A DNA stretch of 64,000 bases from Roseomonas sp. GC11. Its GTDB lineage: Bacteria > Pseudomonadota > Alphaproteobacteria > Acetobacterales > Acetobacteraceae. How positions within the stretch are numbered: the stretch's first letter is position 1; every line of letters starts with the position of its first letter. Of this stretch, positions 63,087-64,000 are shown one piece after another. The notes under the pieces are model-generated. The model worked only from the letters and a program-made list of their open reading frames with translations. It searched no databases and was not told where the DNA came from. Both the position numbers and the translations under genes were made by a program. The DNA lies in the NCBI RefSeq assembly GCF_024437745.1, contig NZ_JANFNY010000011.1, forward strand, positions 1 to 64,000. The letters run 5' to 3'.

Positions 63087-64000
63087 TCAGCGCGGCGCGA
63101 CGGTGACGGGGGTGAGGTCCTGGAACCAGCTCTGCGCCTGCACGAAGCCCTTGACGCGCGGCGAGAGGGCGCGCGGGTTGAGGTCGTGCGCCACCCAGAG
63201 CATCACCGCCTGCTCGCTCATCTTCTCATGGATGCGGGTCAGAATCGGCAATTGCTTCTCGCTGTCGAAGGTGGCGAGGGCCTCGCTGACGAGGCTGTCA
63301 ATCTCATCATTGCGGAAATGGCCCCAGTTGCTGCCGCGCGGCGCCCATTGCGACGAGATCACGTGGCGGAACATGCCGTTGAACGGGTCCTGTGTGGCGC
63401 GGCTGATGTTGATGCCATTGATGCCACGGTGCCGCTCACGCCCGTTGCGCGACATTTCCAGCAAGGCGTTCCAGTCCATCACCTCGAGATTCACCTGGAA
63501 GCCCACTTCTTCGAGTTGCGCCTTGACCAGTTCGTTCATCGGCAAGGGCTGCATCTGGCCGGAGCCGGAGGTCGAGATGGCGAAGGTGATTTTGCAAGGC
63601 AGGCATCCTGCCTCCCGCAGCAGCGCGCGAGCCTTGGCCGGATCGTACTCGTAGCGGATGGGCTTGCCGTAATAGGCGGTGGAGGGGGGCAGGGTGGCGT
63701 AGCCTTCCAGCGCGACGCCGCCCAGCATTTCCTTCATGTCGGCGCGGTTCAGCGCATGGTTGGCGGCGCGGCGGACACGAAGATCGGCAAAGGGGCCGTC
63801 GACGAAGTTCAGCTGATAAGCCCAGTTGTGCGGATAGGCATTGGTGATGACCTGCATCCCGGCGCTGCGCAGGCGCGGCATGGTGTCGGGCGAGGGGGCC
63901 TCGATCCAGTCGACCTGACCGGACATCAGCGAGGCGGCGCGCGTTGTCGCCTCCGGCATCGGTATCAGGACGAGGCGGTCATGCTTCGGGATGCGCGCCT
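63087..64000 (-). CDS. Peptide-type ABC transporter substrate-binding protein (family 5), N-terminus beyond the window
   Basis: About 304 C-terminal residues are present; the frame is open to the right edge (IPKHDRLVLIPMPEATTRAASLMSGQVDWIE is clear family sequence upstream of the first internal Met). ADLRVRRAANHALNRADMKEMLGGVALEG is the conserved solute-binding family 5 motif. GILP-like sites cannot be seen. It is the first gene of the leftward peptide-type transporter operon within view. Ligands in this family include peptides, nickel, glutathione and opines; none can be chosen here. Confidence 0.88.
   Translation of the reverse strand, partial: ARIPKHDRLVLIPMPEATTRAASLMSGQVDWIEAPSPDTMPRLRSAGMQVITNAYPHNWAYQLNFVDGPFADLRVRRAANHALNRADMKEMLGGVALEGYATLPPSTAYYGKPIRYEYDPAKARALLREAGCLPCKITFAISTSGSGQMQPLPMNELVKAQLEEVGFQVNLEVMDWNALLEMSRNGRERHRGINGINISRATQDPFNGMFRHVISSQWAPRGSNWGHFRNDEIDSLVSEALATFDSEKQLPILTRIHEKMSEQAVMLWVAHDLNPRALSPRVKGFVQAQSWFQDLTPVTVAPR

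Overview
The window is GC-rich chromosomal DNA (roughly 70% G+C by eye) from an alphaproteobacterium, most likely an Acetobacteraceae member of the Roseomonas type. This is an inference from codon use, protein character, the alphaproteobacterial order ihfA - merR - tRNA-Pro, the ppx-rlmE pair, and the large share of binding-protein transport operons. No 16S rRNA or taxon-specific marker is present, so the genus is not proven. There is no phage, integrase, transposase, CRISPR array or rRNA operon.

Layout. 1-20.7 kb is mostly housekeeping: an EF-hand secreted protein, tRNA-Val, a DUF3108 protein, gph, glmU-glmS (amino-sugar/UDP-GlcNAc synthesis), an aldo/keto reductase with a divergent LysR regulator, gabD, glutathione reductase, a glycosyltransferase, trmJ, a DUF305 protein, msrQ, cysS and a GGDEF-EAL c-di-GMP enzyme. 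A short diverged remnant of a second glmS 3' end lies at 8330-8401, downstream of the reductase/LysR pair. 20.8-28.6 kb is a LysR-controlled catabolic and uptake operon: an N-carbamoyl-D-amino-acid-hydrolase-type amidase, a polar amino acid ABC transporter with two binding proteins, a polysaccharide-deacetylase/allantoinase-fold hydrolase and a TRZ/ATZ-type amidohydrolase. 28.7-31.7 kb holds a tiny protein, a complete ECF41-type sigma factor module with its own recognisable promoter and AhpD-like partner, and a hydroxyisobutyrate-dehydrogenase-like enzyme. 31.8-38.1 kb is a leftward GntR-controlled operon with a PotD-type binding protein, a fused two-domain permease, an ATPase, an M24-fold protein that has lost most metal ligands, and a class I glutamine amidotransferase.

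38.2-47.2 kb is again core genome (tRNA-Gln, ppx, rlmE, guaB, an RsmB-family methyltransferase, a GNAT enzyme, ihfA, merR, tRNA-Pro, a chemoreceptor). 47.2-49.1 kb has a divergent RraA-like protein / 2-hydroxyacid dehydrogenase pair. 49.2-57.5 kb is an IclR-controlled divergent regulon. Leftward it encodes iclR, a thiolase, an acyl-CoA ligase and a tandem PCC-domain protein, all with 4-base overlaps. Rightward it encodes a TRAP transporter (DctP plus fused DctQM) and a short-chain dehydrogenase. Two identical 15-bp operators sit between the arms, one covering the iclR start codon. 57.6-64 kb is a leftward oligopeptide/dipeptide-type ABC operon with an isochorismatase-family hydrolase and a GntR regulator; its binding protein runs off the right edge.

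The most unusual non-coding signal is a set of interspersed palindromic elements at gene ends. One family (A, eight copies) is AT-rich in an otherwise GC-rich genome. It is built from a 22-24 bp palindrome, a conserved A/T tail and, in complete copies, a central GC hairpin. Other families (B and C) are chains of perfect GC hairpins. Nearly all copies lie directly behind stop codons, often between convergent genes, so they look like multi-copy mobile or amplified bidirectional terminators.
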